Numbered from the stretch's first letter, positions 20,296-30,066 are shown. The stretch is DNA of 64,000 nucleotides from Geomobilimonas luticola (GCF_018476905.1 NZ_JAHCVK010000001.1:372001-436000), one strand, 5' to 3'. The notes: generated by a model not told the origin, from the letters alone. Translations and numbers: made by a program.

Positions 20296-21861
20296 ATGGA
20301 ACGTTGCAAAAAGATCGACAAGAGCCTGGCCGAGCGCCGGGGAATTCTCCTCCTCCTGGCACGGCTGGAACAGAAGAACATTACCGTCGAGGAGATGGAG
20401 GAGATCGGGACGACCCTGCGGAAAGCGGGGCGCCGTGCCCTGTCACCGCTCGTGAGACGTCTCTGGCGCGAACGGAACGGGGAGCTCATCTCCAAGTACG
20501 CCTATCTCCTCGATTTTTTCGAGGATGAGACCTGGCTGGAGCAGCTCATCCAGATGGTCCTCAGGCGGAAGGATCTGGAGGACGAGGGGAAGGCGGCACT
20601 CCTTGCCGCCCTGGAAGGGTATGGCATCGACGTGACCGCTCCCCCCTTCGACCGGCTTCTGACGGAGGTCGGGCGGCCACTGCAGGTATCACTTCCCCGC
20701 CTTCTCGATCGGGGTGAAGAGGGACTGGCGGCCTTTCTCGACAACCTCCTCTGCTACTCCCCCGAAGGACGTCTGGCGGTCATTGCCGAACTCGCTACCG
20801 TTTCCGACCCCCGGGTCCTCACCATACTGGAGGTGCTGGTCGGTATCGACGACAATGAAATCGCCCAAGGGGCCATCGCCGCCCTGGGCCGGATCCGGAG
20901 CGGAGCGGCTGCGGCCCTGCTGCAAAGGCTTTGCCGGCAAAAGGATGCGGACCTTGTCGAGCTGGCACGTCGCAATCTGCGGCGGCTGGCGTTTCTCGGC
21001 ATCGTGCCGGCCGGCAGTCCGCCCCCTACCGCTCCGCTCACCATCCATGCCACCTATGCGGGTCCCCTGGACGGCAACGGCAACCGCACCCTCTGCGTAG
21101 CGGCGAGAGACGGGAACGGACGGTTCTCCCTGCTCTATCTGCAGACCCACGACGACAAAGGTATGCAGAGCGCCAGCGGGGAGAGCGGCGTGGACGGGGA
21201 AGAGATGTGCCGCATCCTGGCTGACCTGGAGTACGATGAAGGTATCGTGGCAGTTTCGCCCGACTACCTGCTCAGGCTCGTGGGGGATGCGGTATACCGG
21301 AGCAGGGAGTGCGGCGTATTCCTGCCGGTGGATTTTTACCTGCGGCAGGGGATGTTCGGGCAGGGCACCTTCGTACCGGCCCCCTACGAACCGGATTTCG
21401 GGGCGTTCGACCTTGGCCGGCCCGGGCTTTCCGCTCCCCATCTGCGGGCCAGTGCCTCACTGTTCGATGAGGAGCTCTTTGTCGGCTGGTTCGTCTCCAG
21501 CAACCGGCTGTACGATTTCGCCGAGGAGTGGGACCTTCTGGAAGGGGGAGCAGAACGAAAGCTCAAGGGAAGAGCCCTGGACAGCCTTCTGGAGCGCTGC
21601 TGCAAGGAGGTCTTTCCTCCCCTGCTGGAGCAGATACGTCGACGGCTTCTCCTGACGGCAGACCTGGTCAGGGAAAGCGGCGGAGAAAGAGCCCTTCTCG
21701 AGCGGGTTCTTGCTGTCGCCTCCAGCCTGTCGGAAAGCAGCTTTCCCTGCCATTGCCACCCCTTTATCCGGCGGCTGGCCCTGGAAAGCCTCCAGGTTGC
21801 CCGTGAATCGCTGGGAGAAGGCTATGATCCGCGCCGGTTCACCGAGGATGGGGAGTGGTAA
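20296..21861 (+). CDS. HEAT-repeat-like protein of unknown function
   Basis: A 521-residue soluble protein. The first 230 residues are helical with repeats of the HEAT type (for example VLTILEVLVGIDDNEIAQGAIAALGRIRSGAAAALLQRLC), which usually bind proteins. The second half is mixed alpha/beta and I recognise no catalytic motif. The start is uncertain: ATG at 20296 has no ribosome site, while a GTG at 20224 has AGGAG 8 bases upstream within the gyrA end, but would add 24 residues encoded by a repeat element. Co-directional with gyrA and gpsA. Confidence 0.6.
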   Translation: MERCKKIDKSLAERRGILLLLARLEQKNITVEEMEEIGTTLRKAGRRALSPLVRRLWRERNGELISKYAYLLDFFEDETWLEQLIQMVLRRKDLEDEGKAALLAALEGYGIDVTAPPFDRLLTEVGRPLQVSLPRLLDRGEEGLAAFLDNLLCYSPEGRLAVIAELATVSDPRVLTILEVLVGIDDNEIAQGAIAALGRIRSGAAAALLQRLCRQKDADLVELARRNLRRLAFLGIVPAGSPPPTAPLTIHATYAGPLDGNGNRTLCVAARDGNGRFSLLYLQTHDDKGMQSASGESGVDGEEMCRILADLEYDEGIVAVSPDYLLRLVGDAVYRSRECGVFLPVDFYLRQGMFGQGTFVPAPYEPDFGAFDLGRPGLSAPHLRASASLFDEELFVGWFVSSNRLYDFAEEWDLLEGGAERKLKGRALDSLLERCCKEVFPPLLEQIRRRLLLTADLVRESGGERALLERVLAVASSLSESSFPCHCHPFIRRLALESLQVARESLGEGYDPRRFTEDGEW

Positions 21862-21935
21862 ACGGCAATTTTGAGTTTTTGAATTTTGAGTTACAAGCGT
21901 GAGTAAAGAGTTCAAGGGTTGTGGCGGGGGTAACC

Positions 21936-22943
21936 ATGCGGGAAAAGATCGGGGTGATCGGCGCGGGGAGCTGGGGTACGACGCTGGCGAACCTGCTGGC
22001 GAAGAAGGGGCATGAGGTTATCCTCTGGGCCTATGAGCCGGAACTGGTGGAGGAGATGGAGAGCACCGGCGTCAACGGCCTCTTCCTCCCCGGCATCACC
22101 CTTGACCCGCGGCTCCGCTATACCAACGACCTGGCGGAAGCGGTCATGGGCAAAGGGATGGTCCTCTGCGTGGCCCCTTCCCAGGTGGTGCGCAGGGTAA
22201 TCGCCCAGCTTCTTCCTTCCCTGGCGGCAGATGCCGTCATCATCAGCGCTTCCAAGGGGATCGAGCTCGATACCCTCCTGACCGTCTCCCAGGTCTACGA
22301 AGAACTCCTCCCTCCCGAACTCTACGGGAACTTTGCCGTCATCTCGGGGCCGAGTTTTGCCCGGGAAGTGGCCATGGAGATGCCCACCGCAGTGGTGGCC
22401 GCTGCTGCCGATGAACAGGTGGCCCGGAGGGTGCAGCAGGCATTCAGTACTCCCTATTTCCGCCTCTACACCAATCGGGACGTGGTCGGCGTGGAACTGG
22501 GGGGAGCTATCAAGAACGTCATTGCCATTGCCGCCGGCATTTCCGACGGCCTCGGTTTCGGCTGCAACACCCGAGCGGCACTCATTACCCGCGGTCTGGC
22601 GGAGATGAGCCGGCTCGGGCGGGCCATGGGGGCGGAGAGTGCCACCTTTGCCGGTCTGGCCGGCATGGGTGACCTGGTGCTCACCTGCACCGGCGACCTG
22701 TCCCGCAACCGGACGGTCGGCATGCAGCTCGGCAAGGGGAGACGGCTGGCGGACATCCTGGGGGAGATGCGGATGGTCGCCGAAGGGGTGAAAACCACCG
22801 AGTCGGCATACGCTCTCGCGCGCCGGCTGGGGATCGACATGCCGATCACCGCCAAGGTGTACGAAGTTCTCCACGAGGACAAGCCGGCCCGCTCCGCGGT
22901 CATCGAACTCATGAGCAGGGATCTGAAGGCCGAGAGTTCCTGA
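21936..22943 (+). CDS. gpsA: Glycerol-3-phosphate dehydrogenase [NAD(P)+]
   Basis: A 335-residue enzyme that makes sn-glycerol-3-phosphate from dihydroxyacetone phosphate for phospholipid synthesis. The nucleotide loop GAGSWGTTLANLLAKKGHEV is at residues 8-27, SGPSFAREV and the catalytic Lys region GAIKNVIAIAAGISDGLGFG are intact. The ATG at 21936 follows a G-rich ribosome site by 6 bases; a GTG at 21921 would add 5 residues. The gap before it contains a tandem TTTTGAGTTTTTGAA-like repeat at about 21870-21893. Confidence 0.95.
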   Translation: MREKIGVIGAGSWGTTLANLLAKKGHEVILWAYEPELVEEMESTGVNGLFLPGITLDPRLRYTNDLAEAVMGKGMVLCVAPSQVVRRVIAQLLPSLAADAVIISASKGIELDTLLTVSQVYEELLPPELYGNFAVISGPSFAREVAMEMPTAVVAAAADEQVARRVQQAFSTPYFRLYTNRDVVGVELGGAIKNVIAIAAGISDGLGFGCNTRAALITRGLAEMSRLGRAMGAESATFAGLAGMGDLVLTCTGDLSRNRTVGMQLGKGRRLADILGEMRMVAEGVKTTESAYALARRLGIDMPITAKVYEVLHEDKPARSAVIELMSRDLKAESS

Positions 22944-23074
22944 GTTCGTTCCATCTCATCGTGCTGTGTCCGAACTGGCCGGTTGCCAGCCGTGGGAGCC
23001 GGTGATGGGAAACGGGCCGCAGATTGTGGTATTCTTGCTTACGGTGAAGCGTCAATCCGCTGCTAGGGGCAGAT

Positions 23075-25348
23075 ATGCGGCTACGAATGAACATACGCAA
23101 CAAACTGCTCTTCTCCATCCTGCTCGTTCTCCTCGTCTCCTATGCCATTCTTGCCGTAACCACCTTCAAAAGCGTCAATTATGCCCTGGAAGCACAGGTA
23201 TCAAAGAATCTCGAGGAAAACCTCCGCTACGCCCAGAGCCAGCTCTTTGCCCGGGCCGACCTGATCACCTATTCCCTTTCCCAGCCAACCACTGCCCCTC
23301 CGGTCCAGAAATACATCCGAACGAGCAACCGCCCGTGGCTCACTGATGCCGTCCAGCGCTGGCGCAAGACCATCCCCTTCGTCGAAGTCCTCTCCCTTGT
23401 CGATCCGCAGAAACGGGTGCTGACCCGGCTCGGGTCCGGAACGTCGGACCGGCTCGCGGGGCTCGAATACGCGATGGAGCAGGCATTCCGCACCCGGAAC
23501 ACGGTGGTCAGCACGGAACTGGTCTCCCGCGAGTTTCTGGAGCAGGAGGGGGGGGTAGCCATTACCCCGAGCACGCTCAAGGAAAACGAAGCGATGGTCA
23601 TGGTGGTCGCCATGCCGGTTATCGCTCCCGACGGTACCCTGCTCGGCGGAGTGCTTGCCGGAGACATCATCAACAACGATCCCAATCTGCCGTTCCAGGT
23701 TCAGGAGGTATTCGGCAAAGAGGTGGAAGTCACCATAACCCAGCGCGGACACCGTATTGCCAGCAGCGTAGCGGAAGAGATCCCCATCCCCGTATCCATC
23801 GATGCGGCGATCATGGAACGCCTGGAGCGGCGCATCCCCTACCGTGGGGAAGCGAAGATCGGGAACAGTTTCTACGAGACGGTCTTCGCCCCCATTGCCA
23901 ACCTGCGGGGCGAGGTGATCGGTTCCCTCTCCGTGGCCCTTTCCAACGACTATTTCACCCGGATCAAGCGGGACAACATGCGCAACATCATGGCGTCGGG
24001 GGCCATCGGCGTGTTCCTCTCCTTCGGCCTCGCCTACCTGATGGCGCGGCGGTTGACCAGGCCGCTCACCGACCTGACCCGCGGTGTCGAACAGATCGAG
24101 GCAGGGGAGCTGGACCAGCGGGTCGTCGTAACCTCCGCGGACGAGTTCGGCATGCTCGCCGACTCCTTCAACCGGATGGCCAGTACCCTCTACGAACGGG
24201 AACGGACCATAACCCGGAAGACCCAGGACCTGCAGCGACTCAACGAGGAACTGGAGCGGCGGGTCGCGGAGCGGACGGTCGCGCTCCGGATGGAGATGGG
24301 GATGCTGGAGGCGATCCTCACCAGCATGGCGGAGGGGATTGTCGTCACGGACCGGGACAACCATGTCACCCTCTTCAACCCTTCGGCCCAGAAACTTTTC
24401 GACCTCGTGCCGCACCGGGTCATGCATCAGCCCATAGAGCAGGTCTGCGACCTGGGGGGCTTCTGCATGCTTCTCGAGCATATTCATGCCGTCCGTGCCG
24501 GAGAAGGGCCTACCCCCCGGGAAGAGGAGCTGAGGGTAAAGGGGCGGAAGCTCAAGGTAAGCCTCTCCCCCCTCATTGATGAGGCGGGTGCGTTCGCCGG
24601 GGTGGTGATGTCCATCAGGGATGTGACGATGGAGGAAGAGGTGGACAGGATGAAGACCGAATTCATCTCCACGGTCTCACATGAGCTGAAGACCCCCCTC
24701 ACCTCCATGAAGGGGTCGCTGCAGTTCATCCTCAGCAAGGGGAAATGGCTCACCAAGACGGAGCGGGAACTGCTTTCCATCTGCCAGCGCAATACGGACC
24801 GGCTTATCCGGCTCATCAACGATATTCTCGACATTTCCACCATCGAGGCGGGGGGGATGCAATTCGCGTTCGGCCAGGTCTCCATCGGCGAACTGGTGGT
24901 CTATGCCTGTGAGGAGATCAAGGGGTTCGCCCAGGGGCGCAACATATCCATCGTCAGTGACGTGGCGACCGATCTGCCGGCGGTTTGGGGGGACCATGAC
25001 CGGCTCATCCAGGTCCTGACCAATCTCCTTTCCAATGCGGTGAAGTTTTCACCTTCCGGCAAAACGGTACTCGTCTCTGCCCTCAGGAAGGGAAATTATG
25101 TGACGGTTTCCGTTGCTGACGTGGGGAGGGCCATCCAGTGGTCGGACCGGGACAAGCTGTTCAAGAAGTTCCAGCAGCTGGGAAGTTCCGATCCCCGTGA
25201 GCGGAGCGGGACCGGCCTCGGTCTTGCCATCTGCAAGGAGATTGTCGAACGGCACCACGGCAGGATTTTTTACGAGAGCGGTGCAGCGGGAGGGAATGTC
25301 TTTTCCTTTGCGATTCCGGTGTACGAGGAGACGTTGCATGAACAGTGA
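23075..25348 (+). CDS. Membrane sensor histidine kinase with double-Cache-like, HAMP and PAS domains
   Basis: A 757-residue kinase. A membrane segment (about 10-32) and a second (about 308-330) bracket a periplasmic Cache-type sensing domain. HAMP (about 325-378) and a coiled coil lead to a PAS domain (about 412-520), HisKA with His536 (TVSHELKTPLTSM) and HATPase_c. The G1 box reads DVGRAIQW where DxGxGI is usual, so one Gly of the ATP lid is lost; the N box (NLLSNAVKFSPSG) and GTGLGL are intact. It overlaps the next gene by 11 bases, so both are made together, probably as a relay. Confidence 0.9.
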   Translation: MRLRMNIRNKLLFSILLVLLVSYAILAVTTFKSVNYALEAQVSKNLEENLRYAQSQLFARADLITYSLSQPTTAPPVQKYIRTSNRPWLTDAVQRWRKTIPFVEVLSLVDPQKRVLTRLGSGTSDRLAGLEYAMEQAFRTRNTVVSTELVSREFLEQEGGVAITPSTLKENEAMVMVVAMPVIAPDGTLLGGVLAGDIINNDPNLPFQVQEVFGKEVEVTITQRGHRIASSVAEEIPIPVSIDAAIMERLERRIPYRGEAKIGNSFYETVFAPIANLRGEVIGSLSVALSNDYFTRIKRDNMRNIMASGAIGVFLSFGLAYLMARRLTRPLTDLTRGVEQIEAGELDQRVVVTSADEFGMLADSFNRMASTLYERERTITRKTQDLQRLNEELERRVAERTVALRMEMGMLEAILTSMAEGIVVTDRDNHVTLFNPSAQKLFDLVPHRVMHQPIEQVCDLGGFCMLLEHIHAVRAGEGPTPREEELRVKGRKLKVSLSPLIDEAGAFAGVVMSIRDVTMEEEVDRMKTEFISTVSHELKTPLTSMKGSLQFILSKGKWLTKTERELLSICQRNTDRLIRLINDILDISTIEAGGMQFAFGQVSIGELVVYACEEIKGFAQGRNISIVSDVATDLPAVWGDHDRLIQVLTNLLSNAVKFSPSGKTVLVSALRKGNYVTVSVADVGRAIQWSDRDKLFKKFQQLGSSDPRERSGTGLGLAICKEIVERHHGRIFYESGAAGGNVFSFAIPVYEETLHEQ

Positions 25349-26870
25349 CAGGATACTCATAGTCGACGACGAGCCGGATATTGCATTGATTCTGAAGCTG
25401 CAGCTGGAGGATGCCGGCTACCGGACGGACCGGGCCCGGGACGGTATGGATGCCCTGGAACAGCTCTCCCGGGGGGAATACTCCCTCATGCTTCTGGACA
25501 TCAAGATGCCGCGCATGGACGGCATGGCGGTACTGGCACGGGTCAGCCAGGAGTACCCGGACCTGGCGGTGATGATGATGACCGCCCACGGCAGTGAGGA
25601 CATCGCCGTGCAGGCGTTGCAGAAGGGGGCGATCGACTACATCGCCAAGCCCTTTTCCACCGATGACATGCTGAAACGGGTGGAGCGGGCAATCCAGTTC
25701 AACCAGACCCGCCTGGAAAACCTTCGCCTCCAGAAGCAGCTGGATGTGGAGCGGCAGAAGATGGAGGTCGTACTGCAGGGAATGGCGGATCTCCTCGTAG
25801 CGATCGATACCGATGGCAGGGTCATGACGGTCAACCGCCGGGCGGAGGATATCCTGGGGAAGGGCCGGGATGAGGTGGTGGGAAAGCCGGTGCAAGAGGT
25901 CATCACGGCGGACATCGGCGCGGATCTCCTCCCCTGCCGGCTGGTCCTGGTCAGCCACGAGCCGTGCCTCGACATCACGTACCAGCTTATGGTCGGCACC
26001 ACGCGTATCCCGGTCCTTTCCAGCGCCACCCCTCTGGTCAACGGTACCGGCGAACTGGTGGGGAGCGTGGAGATTCTCCGCGACATCTCTACCCTCAAGG
26101 CCCTGGAGCAGGAGCGGGAGGATTTCGTCAGCATGCTCTCCCACGACCTGAAGACCCCCATCACTGCCATAGTCGGCTCCCTCGACCTGGTGCGGGAGGG
26201 GCGGCTGGGGCCGATCAACGAGGAGCAGCGGGAATACCTGGAGTCGGCGGTGGAGAGCTGCAGCGAGATGACGGATATGATCGATACCCTCCTGGACGTG
26301 CACAAGTTCGAGGCGGGGAAGATGGTACTCGTCTTTCGGGAGGAGGACCCCCAGCAGCTGGTGCAGAAGATCCTCTCCAGATTCCGGTCGGTTGCCCACC
26401 GTACCCAGATCGATCTCCATGCCACCTGCCGCGAGCCGCTCCCCCCGTTCCGGGTGGACCGGCACAAGTTCTCCCGCCTGCTCAACAATCTTCTCTCCAA
26501 CGCCTTCAAGTTCACCCCCGACGGAGGAGAGATCGAGGTGGGGATGGAAGAGCTGGCGGACATCGCCGGCTGCCGTGACCGCATCCCCCACCAGACCTAT
26601 CCATCGTCAGCCATCCCCGCAAGCGGCCGCTTTCTCAAGGTGACGGTCAGGGACACCGGCGAAGGGATGCCGGAGGAGGCCCTCGGCTCCATTTTCGACC
26701 GGTTTGTCCAGGCGAAAAACCGCCGCCTCGGCAAGACGCGGGGTACCGGACTGGGGCTCGCCTTCTGCCGCAAGGTGATGGATGCCCATGGCGGTTTCAT
26801 CTGGGCGGAAAGCCGGGAGGGGCATGGCAGCACCTTTTTCCTCCTCTTCCCCCTGGATGAGGCGGTATAA
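25338..26870 (+). CDS. Response regulator-PAS-histidine kinase hybrid
   Basis: A 510-residue soluble protein. An N-terminal receiver domain (about 5-118) has the acidic pair DD at 10-11, phospho-acceptor Asp54 (LLDIKMP) and Lys106-type KPF. A PAS domain (about 140-250), HisKA with His269 (MLSHDLKTPITA) and HATPase_c with NLLSNAFKF, DTGEGMP and GTGLGLAF follow. The layout suggests it receives phosphate from the upstream kinase and passes it on. No output DNA-binding regulator is nearby. The ATG at 25338 gives the canonical receiver start; the longer open frame upstream is inside the previous gene. Confidence 0.9.
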   Translation: MNSDRILIVDDEPDIALILKLQLEDAGYRTDRARDGMDALEQLSRGEYSLMLLDIKMPRMDGMAVLARVSQEYPDLAVMMMTAHGSEDIAVQALQKGAIDYIAKPFSTDDMLKRVERAIQFNQTRLENLRLQKQLDVERQKMEVVLQGMADLLVAIDTDGRVMTVNRRAEDILGKGRDEVVGKPVQEVITADIGADLLPCRLVLVSHEPCLDITYQLMVGTTRIPVLSSATPLVNGTGELVGSVEILRDISTLKALEQEREDFVSMLSHDLKTPITAIVGSLDLVREGRLGPINEEQREYLESAVESCSEMTDMIDTLLDVHKFEAGKMVLVFREEDPQQLVQKILSRFRSVAHRTQIDLHATCREPLPPFRVDRHKFSRLLNNLLSNAFKFTPDGGEIEVGMEELADIAGCRDRIPHQTYPSSAIPASGRFLKVTVRDTGEGMPEEALGSIFDRFVQAKNRRLGKTRGTGLGLAFCRKVMDAHGGFIWAESREGHGSTFFLLFPLDEAV

Positions 26871-26886
26871 AGAGCCTGGGTGAATT

Positions 26887-27039
26887 CGAGAGGGGTGAGC
26901 GCCCCGTTCCGCTCAGAGTCCCCTCGCATCGCCGCTATACGGCTCATTTCGCGCCGGCCTGTCGGCCGGCTTGGCGCAATTTCGCCTACAGCGGCTGATA
27001 CTCGGGCACGTTCGCTCCACAGGCCCCCCACCCCTCTCG
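26887..27039. repeat. Nested intergenic inverted repeat
   Basis: Outer arms CGAGAGGGGTG (26887-26897) and CACCCCTCTCG (27029-27039) are perfect. Inside, GCCGCTATACGG (from 26931) pairs imperfectly with the segment ending AGCGGC at 26995, and a central GCCGGCCTGTCGGCCGGC hairpin lies at 26954-26971. It fills most of the gap before the ABC transporter genes. Confidence 0.65.
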
Positions 27040-27077
27040 GGAAATAACGAACTGAATGTGTTCTATAGGGCGTTTCC

Positions 27078-28004
27078 ATGACTGTTGCACTGGAAATAGA
27101 CGGCCTTGCCAAGGTCTACGGCACCCTCCGGGCGGTGAACGACTTCTCCCTCCGGGTGGAACGGGGGACCATTTTCGGCCTCCTGGGGCCCAACGGCGCC
27201 GGCAAGACCACCCTGATCCGGATGCTTACCACCCTGATCCGCCCCTCGGCGGGAAGCGCCCGCATCGAGGGGCACAGCGTCCTCACGTCGGCCCGGACCG
27301 TGCGCAGCCTGATCGGTGTGGTTCCCCAGGAGAACAACCTGGATCGCTACCTCACCTGCCGGGAGAACCTGGTGCTCCATGCCCGGATGTACGGCATGGC
27401 CCCGACGGAGTACAACCGGCGCATCGACGAACTGCTGGAGCTGATCGGCCTGACCGGCCGCCAGCACGATTTCCCCGACACCTTCTCCGGGGGGATGCAG
27501 CGGCGCCTCGTGGTCGCCCGCGCCCTGGTCCACACCCCGCGGGTCCTCTTCCTTGACGAGCCGACCACCGGCCTCGACCCCCAGTCGCGGCGGGCGGTCT
27601 GGGACTATGTGCAGTCCCTCACCCCCCAGATGACCATCTTCCTCACTACCCACTACATGGACGAGGCGGATGCCCTCTGCGACCGGATCGTCATCATGGA
27701 TCACGGCCGGGCGCTGGTGGACGGCACCGCCGCCGAGCTGAAGGAGCGGCTCGCCCACGCCCACATGTACGAACTGGAGTTCCGGAGCGACGGGGAACGC
27801 TACGAAAAGATATTGCGGGAGCTCCCCTTTGTCCGGAACCTGCAGCGGACGGGGAACAGCTTCCGCCTCGCCCTGGAGGGAGAGGAGTTCCTGAAGCCCC
27901 TCATGGACCGGATCGGGGGGGATGATATCCGGAAGATCTGCCTGAAGGAGCCGTCACTGGAGGATGTGTTCATCGAACTGACCGGCCGCGAGGTCCGGGA
28001 ATAA
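27078..28004 (+). CDS. ABC-2 type transporter ATP-binding protein (DrrA/NodI-like)
   Basis: A 308-residue ATPase that powers the membrane protein encoded next. Walker A GPNGAGKT is at residues 37-44, the Q loop is VVPQENNLD, the signature is SGGMQRR and Walker B is VLFLDEPTTGLDP, followed by TTHYMDEAD. The C-terminal extension (about 230-308) is the regulatory DUF4162-like domain of the drug-resistance group. Substrate cannot be told; relatives export polyketides, lipids or oligosaccharides. It is 84 bases from the permease, with a repeat in the gap. Confidence 0.92.
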   Translation: MTVALEIDGLAKVYGTLRAVNDFSLRVERGTIFGLLGPNGAGKTTLIRMLTTLIRPSAGSARIEGHSVLTSARTVRSLIGVVPQENNLDRYLTCRENLVLHARMYGMAPTEYNRRIDELLELIGLTGRQHDFPDTFSGGMQRRLVVARALVHTPRVLFLDEPTTGLDPQSRRAVWDYVQSLTPQMTIFLTTHYMDEADALCDRIVIMDHGRALVDGTAAELKERLAHAHMYELEFRSDGERYEKILRELPFVRNLQRTGNSFRLALEGEEFLKPLMDRIGGDDIRKICLKEPSLEDVFIELTGREVRE

Positions 28005-28018
28005 AATCGGTTCAAACA

Positions 28019-28075
28019 GGATCTAAAGGTCTTAAATAGGCCCATAGGTCTCATGCGTCCCTTATGTCCCAGCTG
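28019..28075. repeat. Intergenic repeat, CCCATAGGTCTCA type
   Basis: Contains CCCATAGGTCTCA (28041-28053), a 13-base exact match to 60480-60492 in the hdr-flx operon, among loosely inverted GGTC/GTCC units. It sits between the ABC ATPase and permease genes. Confidence 0.55.
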
Positions 28076-28088
28076 GTAAGAGGTTTTC

Positions 28089-28844
28089 ATGTTTAGAGGA
28101 GCCATAGCCATATTCTGGCGGGACCTGCTGGTGCTCCGCCGCAGCCTCTTCTCCGAGCTCCTGGCGGTGATCGCCTACCCCCTTACCCTGTATCTCGCCT
28201 TCGGCATCGGCCTCAGAGGGTACATCGCCGATGTGGACGGGGTCCCCTACGCCCTCTTCATCGCCCCGGGGCTCATCTCCATGACCGCCGTGTCGGCGGC
28301 CTTCAACGACAGCGCCTGGAGCGTCTGGTTTCACCGCCGGGTACAGCGAACCATCGAGGAGTACCGGGTAACCCCCATCACGGTCTACGACATCGTCATC
28401 GGCAAGATCTTTTCCGGCTTCGCCCAGGGAACCCTCAAGGGGCTGGCGGTGGCGTTCGTGATCTTCATCCTCACCCCGTTCCGTTTCCCCCCCGCCCATC
28501 TCCTCGCCTATCTTTTCTTCATCTTTCTCGGTTCCATGGTCTTCTCCTGCGTCGGGACCATCTGCGGCACCATGATCGACAAGCCGGAGAACATCGGCCG
28601 GGTGGAGGCGGTGGTCATCGTACCGCTCATCTTCATGTCCGGCATCTTCTTCCCCCTCTCCTCCTACCCGAAAGCGGCCTTTGCCGCCATCAGCATCCTC
28701 CCCACCACCGCCATCTTCGAGGGGGCACGCCAGGCGCTTCTCAACGGAAAGCTGGCACCGCTCTCCATCATTATCCTGCTGGTGACGGCGGTCATCGCCT
28801 TCGCCGCCGCGACCCTCACCTTCAACCGGAAGATGTCCGAGTAA
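28089..28844 (+). CDS. ABC-2 type transporter permease
   Basis: A 251-residue inner-membrane protein with six predicted membrane segments, the ABC2_membrane pattern: cytoplasmic RDLLVLRRSLFSE, then segments around residues 22-42, 60-80, 108-130, 140-165, 172-192 and 225-245. It pairs with the ATPase upstream to form an exporter. The motif RVEAVVIVPLIFMSGIFFP is typical of the NodJ/DrrB group. Confidence 0.9.
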   Translation: MFRGAIAIFWRDLLVLRRSLFSELLAVIAYPLTLYLAFGIGLRGYIADVDGVPYALFIAPGLISMTAVSAAFNDSAWSVWFHRRVQRTIEEYRVTPITVYDIVIGKIFSGFAQGTLKGLAVAFVIFILTPFRFPPAHLLAYLFFIFLGSMVFSCVGTICGTMIDKPENIGRVEAVVIVPLIFMSGIFFPLSSYPKAAFAAISILPTTAIFEGARQALLNGKLAPLSIIILLVTAVIAFAAATLTFNRKMSE

Positions 28845-28899
28845 GGGAACCGTCCCTTTCTCCCCCCTGTTCATCCCGTTGCCAGGTGGCCGAATCTTC

Positions 28900-28929
28900 T
28901 TGAGTTTTTTAACCCGTTCATAGTACGAT
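28900..28929 (+). promoter_or_regulatory. Candidate promoter of the radical SAM gene
   Basis: TTGAGT (28900-28905), an 18-base spacer and TACGAT (28924-28929), about 65 bases before the start codon. Confidence 0.3.
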
Positions 28930-28995
28930 TGAAAAGTTAATGTGAAAAATTCCGGCGCAAAATCATCCGCACCGCTACGGATTTTGGAGAAAATG

Positions 28996-30066
28996 ATGGC
29001 CGAAAAATTCATACCCAAATGGATCGCCTGGGAAACCACCCAGAAATGCAACCTTAAGTGTGTCCACTGCCGCTGTTCCTCCGAGATGACCTCCTCCGAG
29101 GGTGACTTCACGACGGAGGAAGGGAAGAAGCTCCTGAAGGAGATCGCCGATTTTTCCAAACCGGTGGTGGTTCTTTCCGGGGGCGAGCCGCTCCTGCGCA
29201 AGGATATCTTCGAACTGGCCGGTTACGGCACCTCTCTGGGGCTGCGCATGTGCATGGCTACCAACGGGGCGCTCGTGACTGACGAGATCTGCGAGCAGAT
29301 GAAGAAGGCTGACATCAAGATGGTCTCCCTCTCCCTGGACGGCTCCACCGCCGAGGTGCACGACAACTTCCGCCAGTGCCCCGGCTCCTTCGACGGGGTG
29401 GTCCGGGCTGCTGGGCTGTTCCGGAAGCACGGCCAGAAGTTCCTCATCAACTCCTCCTTCACCAAAAGGAACCAGGCCGACATCGCCAACACCTTCAAGG
29501 TGGCCAAGGGGCTGGGGGCCACCGCCTGGTACATGTTCATGATCGTCCCCACCGGCCGCGGCGAGGAGATCATGAGCGAGCTCATCTCCAAGGAGGATTA
29601 CGAGGAGATTCTGGACTGGCATTACGAGCAGGAGAAGCTGGAGGACGACATCCTCATGCGCCCCACCTGCGCCCCCCACTACTACCGGATCGTCCCCCAG
29701 AAGGCGAAGGCGGAAGGGACGAAATTCGAGCGCCGGTCGCTGACCTTCTCAACCGGCGGCGGCAAGGGGTGCATCGCCGCCCAGACCATCTGCCTCATCG
29801 ACTGTTTCGGCAATGTCAAGCCTTGCTCCTACTTCCACCGCACCGCGGGGAACGTGAAGCAGACCCCCTTCCGGGAGATCTGGGAGAACTCGGAGATATT
29901 CCGCGACCTGCGCGACTTCAAGGCGTACAAGGGGAAATGCGGCCAGTGCGAATACCTGAATGTCTGCGGTGGCTGCCGGGCCAGGGCCGATGCGGTGACG
30001 GGGGACTATATGGAAGAGGAACCGTTCTGTAATTATGTCCCGATACGCCTTCAGAAGAAGACGTAG
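28996..30066 (+). CDS. Radical SAM/SPASM-type protein, NirJ/AhbC/AhbD-like
   Basis: A 356-residue iron-sulfur enzyme. The radical SAM cluster motif CNLKCVHC has Cys18, Cys22 and Cys25, with GGEPLLR for SAM binding. The C-terminal part has a SPASM-like set of cysteines ([20 protein letters not shown], then [15 protein letters not shown]). This layout matches the group that includes NirJ and the heme-maturing AhbC/AhbD. The neighbours hemE and hemH support a tetrapyrrole role, but the reaction is not proven. ATG at 28996 is chosen because GGAG lies 6 bases upstream; GTG at 28942 is the far alternative. Confidence 0.82.
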   Translation: MAEKFIPKWIAWETTQKCNLKCVHCRCSSEMTSSEGDFTTEEGKKLLKEIADFSKPVVVLSGGEPLLRKDIFELAGYGTSLGLRMCMATNGALVTDEICEQMKKADIKMVSLSLDGSTAEVHDNFRQCPGSFDGVVRAAGLFRKHGQKFLINSSFTKRNQADIANTFKVAKGLGATAWYMFMIVPTGRGEEIMSELISKEDYEEILDWHYEQEKLEDDILMRPTCAPHYYRIVPQKAKAEGTKFERRSLTFSTGGGKGCIAAQTICLIDCFGNVKPCSYFHRTAGNVKQTPFREIWENSEIFRDLRDFKAYKGKCGQCEYLNVCGGCRARADAVTGDYMEEEPFCNYVPIRLQKKT

